Source: a virus. From it: a DNA stretch of 53,656 bases. Location of the stretch: positions 1 through 53,656 of the IMG/VR virus record IMGVR_UViG_3300042731_006363; one strand, 5' to 3'. The position numbers and the translations under genes are program-made. The notes beneath the pieces were generated by a model, which had not been told where the DNA came from, searched no databases, and saw only the letters and a list, made by a program, of their open reading frames with translations. Shown here piece by piece: positions 50,639 through 53,656 of the stretch; positions within the stretch are counted from its first letter, which is position 1, and the number at the start of each line of letters is the position of its first letter.

Positions 50639-50990
50639 ATGATATTACCTCATTTTTTATATTAGTTGGTAATGACTGAAAATATTTTTTATACTGTGTA
50701 TCTGTTTTAACATTTAATATTTTACCAATTAAAGCCGTTAGTTCAATTGGATTTAAATCCTTATTATTTCTTTTTACTCTATAAAATAGTTTGTTTAAAG
50801 CTAACTTTAAAATTTGACAAATAGCTGACTCAGTATATCCTATTTCATCAGCAATTTCTTTTTGAGTCATATGAAAGTTCTCTTTATATAAAGTATAATG
50901 AATTTCATCATTATCATCTTTCTCTAAATATAGAATAAAATCATCAGTAAGAGAAATAGCTTCTCTACTTACAATTTTTGGATATTTCAT
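50613..50990 (-). CDS. Small HTH protein, sigma-region-4-like
   Basis: A 125-residue protein. MTQKEIADEIGYTESAICQI in the middle is a clear helix-turn-helix of the sigma region 4/LuxR type, followed by a basic helix. T4-like phages need a late sigma (gp55), and this could be a divergent factor, but it lacks a visible region 2 and is shorter. It lies between the reductase and primase genes and overlaps the reductase end (ATGA-type). Confidence 0.66.
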   Translation of the reverse strand: MKYPKIVSREAISLTDDFILYLEKDDNDEIHYTLYKENFHMTQKEIADEIGYTESAICQILKLALNKLFYRVKRNNKDLNPIELTALIGKILNVKTDTQYKKYFQSLPTNIKNEVISYAVKKRFN

Positions 50991-53656
50991 ATTTCACATT
51001 CTCCTGTTAAACAATTTTTTTCTTCTTGATCTTGTGTAGCATCTCCTTTCTGTAAATATTCTTTTGCTTGTTTTTTCGTCAATGAATTCAATATTTGTCC
51101 TTCTCTAGACCCATCAACATATAATGTTACCCCTTTTAAATCTCTTATATATTCAAGTAATAACTCTGATAATTGTTCAGCTTTAAATCCTTTAGGACAA
51201 TTAATAGTTTTAGATACAGCACTATCAACATATCTTTGAACAGCTACTTGTGTCTCAAAATGGTCTTGTGGTTTTAAATCTGTTGAATCAACATACCAAT
51301 CAGGAGTATTTTCTCCCTTCTCTATAATATTTTTGTATATTGGATGAATATAAGCTCTATCCCCTATTTCATCATGTCTTAGATATGCTTTGAATGGTAA
51401 TGGTTCTATTGAGCTTGTTACTTCAGGTAAAAGTGAAATTGTTCCAGTAGGTGCAACTGCCATTAGAGTAACATTTCTAATTCCATATTTTTTTATTTTC
51501 ATTCTAATTTCAGCAGGAAATCTTTTAATAAAATGAGCTTTCGAATATTCCCTTGAATCAAATTTAGGAAATGGTTCCTTTTCTTCTGCTAATTTAATTG
51601 AAGCTTCATATGCAAAATTTCTAATATTTTCCATTAATCTAGTAATAACTCTCGTTGCATCCTTTGAACCATATCTGACACCTTTAGAGAATAAATATTC
51701 GGATAGACCCATAACACCCAATCCAATTCGTCTACCATCAAAGGCTTTACGTTTTATATCTTCAATTACATATTTATTTATTTGTATGATATTATCAAGA
51801 AAACGGACTGCATTATGGATTGTCTTTTCCATTAATTGCCAATTTGTGTTCCTTGTTCCTGTGATAAAATTTGGTAGGACTAAACTTCCAAGGCAACAAA
51901 CCCCATGTGCTCCAAGGGGAACTTCGCCGCAGTTTGAAACATTACATCCACCTGTCCAATAAGTATGATGTTCTCCATCTACAGTTATATCAAATACTTC
52001 TTCAGTAGATATATATTTTTTATGGTTTATTTCATAGCTAAGTTTATTCTTCTTTCCTAACCATACTTTATTAACTTTTTCTAATCTTTCTTGTTTATAT
52101 TTTTGTATAAATCCAATTAACCTTTCAAAAATAAATCTTCCTTTGGTTATATTAATATCATAAGATTTTTTAGATTTATAAGGCCCATTTTTCCATTGAA
52201 CAATGACTCCTTTATTAGAAGTTATATAAGATTGAATTCCTAAAGAAGATAACATAATTTGAACATCTTCAATTATTTGATATGATGATGATTTTAACTG
52301 AATTCTTTTACTTCCACTTTCAGTTAAAACGCTACCATTAGCAGAAAATAATCCTCTTAAAAAAGACCTTACTTTATTTTGACTGCCAAATTTATAAATA
52401 TCAGGAACTTTCCTCATATAAGTTAAGGGAATATCATCTACAGTTAAATTGGTTTTAACTGTCCATGCATAATCATGAATTCCTGTTCTATTTTCTAATA
52501 AGTAATTTTTAATTTCAGAATCAAAATAGTCTTGATCATCTTTTCCTATACAAAGATATATGGTAGGATATTCAGTAGGAGAATGAACAGAACCATCACC
52601 AATAAGTAAACCATCAATAACAGCTTGTTCATCAAATTGATCAAATTCTAATTCAGGACAAACACCATTTAAAATATCTATCCAAACTGCTTTATCTACT
52701 TCGGTTTTTTCTCCTTTGTTTAATACTTTATGATTTTCTGTTCCATAAAATATACTAGCATTAGTTCTATATCTATAAACATCTTTAATACCTGAACTAA
52801 TTTTATTTATTACATTAACCCATCCATCTTCACTCCATATCTTATCTCCAATTTTAATATCACCAATAGTAGAAATTCCATTTGGTGTTAAGACTGTTGC
52901 CCAAGATGGTTGACAAGGGTTTGTCGATATGATAGGATCATAATAGTATGAATTATTGCTTCTTAGATTATCCCAATTAATAAGGCCCGGTTCAGCACAT
53001 CGAACCATGTTATTGAGAATTAAATCCCAAATTTCTCTTGCTTTTACCGTCTGCCAATTTTTGTTTTTCCAAGATAAATCCCATTCTTCATCTCCCTCTA
53101 CAGCTTCAAGGAATTCTTCATTTACTGCAACTGAAATATTAAAACAATTCAATTCACCATCAACTAATTTAGCATTAATGAACTTAATAATATCTGGATG
53201 TTGAACATGCATCATTGCTAATGCAGCAGCACGTCTAGACCCACCTGTTTTAATGCAATTTGCTCCTGCATTTGCCCATTTCAGAAAGGATATAGGCCCA
53301 CTTGATTCTCCACCTTTCTGAATAATAGGAGCATTTTCAGGTCTCAAAAAAGATGCATTACAACCAACTCCCCCACCTTCAGACCATAGAATACCACAAT
53401 TCATTTGAAACTGTCCAATCTGTCTCATTGAATCTTCTAAAGGTTCTACATAACAATTAAATAATGTTCCTCTTGGTCTACCTATATTTCTTAGAATTCT
53501 CCCGCCGGGTAAGAATCTCATATTATATATATCTTCTGCAAATTCGTCTGTCCAATCTTTTAAATGTTGTTCAACACTTGCTCCCCCATTTCCTACTCTT
53601 ATCGCTAGTTCTTCCCATGTTTCCTCTGAATGTATAGCATATCTAGCTTTAAAAAT
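50987..53656 (-). CDS. nrdJ: Class II-type ribonucleotide reductase with intein, 5' end outside the window
   Basis: The frame is open to the right edge: 45 in-frame codons (FKARYAIHSEETWEEL and on) precede ATG 53521, so the true start is outside. Landmarks: FLPGGRIL, GGGVGCNASFLRP, NPCGE, the PTGTISLLPE segment, and a C-terminal NCLTGEC Cys pair. The N-terminal R-Y-A...E-x-W pattern and overall layout suggest an adenosylcobalamin-dependent (NrdJ) enzyme, which makes deoxynucleotides without an NrdB partner; none is seen here. A 328-residue intein splits the active-site NPCGE motif. Confidence 0.85.
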   Translation of the reverse strand: MFKARYAIHSEETWEELAIRVGNGGASVEQHLKDWTDEFAEDIYNMRFLPGGRILRNIGRPRGTLFNCYVEPLEDSMRQIGQFQMNCGILWSEGGGVGCNASFLRPENAPIIQKGGESSGPISFLKWANAGANCIKTGGSRRAAALAMMHVQHPDIIKFINAKLVDGELNCFNISVAVNEEFLEAVEGDEEWDLSWKNKNWQTVKAREIWDLILNNMVRCAEPGLINWDNLRSNNSYYYDPIISTNPCQPSWATVLTPNGISTIGDIKIGDKIWSEDGWVNVINKISSGIKDVYRYRTNASIFYGTENHKVLNKGEKTEVDKAVWIDILNGVCPELEFDQFDEQAVIDGLLIGDGSVHSPTEYPTIYLCIGKDDQDYFDSEIKNYLLENRTGIHDYAWTVKTNLTVDDIPLTYMRKVPDIYKFGSQNKVRSFLRGLFSANGSVLTESGSKRIQLKSSSYQIIEDVQIMLSSLGIQSYITSNKGVIVQWKNGPYKSKKSYDINITKGRFIFERLIGFIQKYKQERLEKVNKVWLGKKNKLSYEINHKKYISTEEVFDITVDGEHHTYWTGGCNVSNCGEVPLGAHGVCCLGSLVLPNFITGTRNTNWQLMEKTIHNAVRFLDNIIQINKYVIEDIKRKAFDGRRIGLGVMGLSEYLFSKGVRYGSKDATRVITRLMENIRNFAYEASIKLAEEKEPFPKFDSREYSKAHFIKRFPAEIRMKIKKYGIRNVTLMAVAPTGTISLLPEVTSSIEPLPFKAYLRHDEIGDRAYIHPIYKNIIEKGENTPDWYVDSTDLKPQDHFETQVAVQRYVDSAVSKTINCPKGFKAEQLSELLLEYIRDLKGVTLYVDGSREGQILNSLTKKQAKEYLQKGDATQDQEEKNCLTGECEI
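51932..52915 (-). mobile_element. Intein with LAGLIDADG endonuclease in the reductase
   Basis: The intein begins at the Cys of NP|CQPSWATVL and ends at CNVSN|CGE, so splicing restores NPCGE, a known intein site in reductases. Block A (CQPSWATVLTPNG), Block B (YGTENHKVL), and the end (VFDITVDGEHHTYWTGGCN) are present. The two endonuclease motifs are VIDGLLIGDGS and FLRGLFSANGS; the second has Asn where the catalytic Asp (ADG) is expected. The penultimate residue is Ser, not His. Confidence 0.88.

Noticed and set aside
1-53656. CRISPR arrays, insertion sequences or integrase sites
   Set aside because: No regularly spaced repeats, transposase or integrase motifs were seen; the repeats present are tag modules, palindromic promoters and hairpins.
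53522-53656. ATG 53521 as the reductase start
   Set aside because: The frame stays open upstream to the window edge with family-like sequence, so the gene is cut by the window.

Overview
The window reads as part of the genome of a large, AT-rich, tailed bacteriophage of the T4-like myovirus type. Evidence: a T4-style head set (large terminase, portal, core protease, scaffold, major capsid protein, two neck proteins), T4-type late promoter boxes (TATAAATA) in front of several head genes, a primase, an RNA ligase, a ribonucleotide reductase carrying an intein, four phage-borne tRNAs, and tight one-strand gene packing. Almost everything is on the minus strand; only a dCMP deaminase and its neighbour are on the plus strand. 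The host cannot be named from the sequence.

Layout. 1-6.5 kb: terminase, gp13-like and gp14-like neck proteins, and a run of small proteins with short N-terminal tags. 6.7-10 kb: small accessory genes (J-domain, zinc ribbons) served by a family of sigma70-type promoters, several with inverted repeats across the spacer. 10.1-15.7 kb: SpoVR, YeaH/DUF444 and PrkA kinase genes with tRNA-Ala, driven by one strong promoter. 15.7-16.8 kb: plus-strand dCMP deaminase operon. 16.9-25.3 kb: major capsid, scaffold, protease, portal, with a second block of tagged small proteins. 25.3-43.3 kb: one long operon of nine radical SAM proteins (one fused to a sulfotransferase), four glycosyltransferase-like proteins, a PLP sugar aminotransferase-like protein, a GNAT acetyltransferase, and at its start a SPASM radical SAM enzyme next to a Cys-rich protein. 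43.3-44.4 kb: tRNA-Gly, tRNA-His, tRNA-Thr and small genes. 44.4-53.7 kb: UDP-sulfoquinovose synthase-like epimerase, RNA ligase, lipoprotein, two FmdB-type zinc ribbons, a glycosyltransferase-like protein, primase, a small HTH protein and the ribonucleotide reductase, which runs off the right edge.

Two things stand out. First, at least 19 mostly unrelated small proteins begin with one of a few short N-terminal modules ending in a (L/I/V)xE-type site. This resembles the T4 capsid-targeting sequence that sends internal proteins into the prohead, where the gp21 protease removes it. The window encodes such a protease, and one tag is repeated almost base for base 20 kb apart. I infer a modular set of co-packaged, probably injected, proteins. 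Second, the radical SAM/glycosyltransferase/sulfotransferase/sulfoquinovose gene set looks like a phage pathway for making or attaching an unusual, possibly sulfur-containing sugar, plus a radical SAM maturase with a probable Cys-rich substrate. All functional calls rest on motif recognition by eye; no database search was run.
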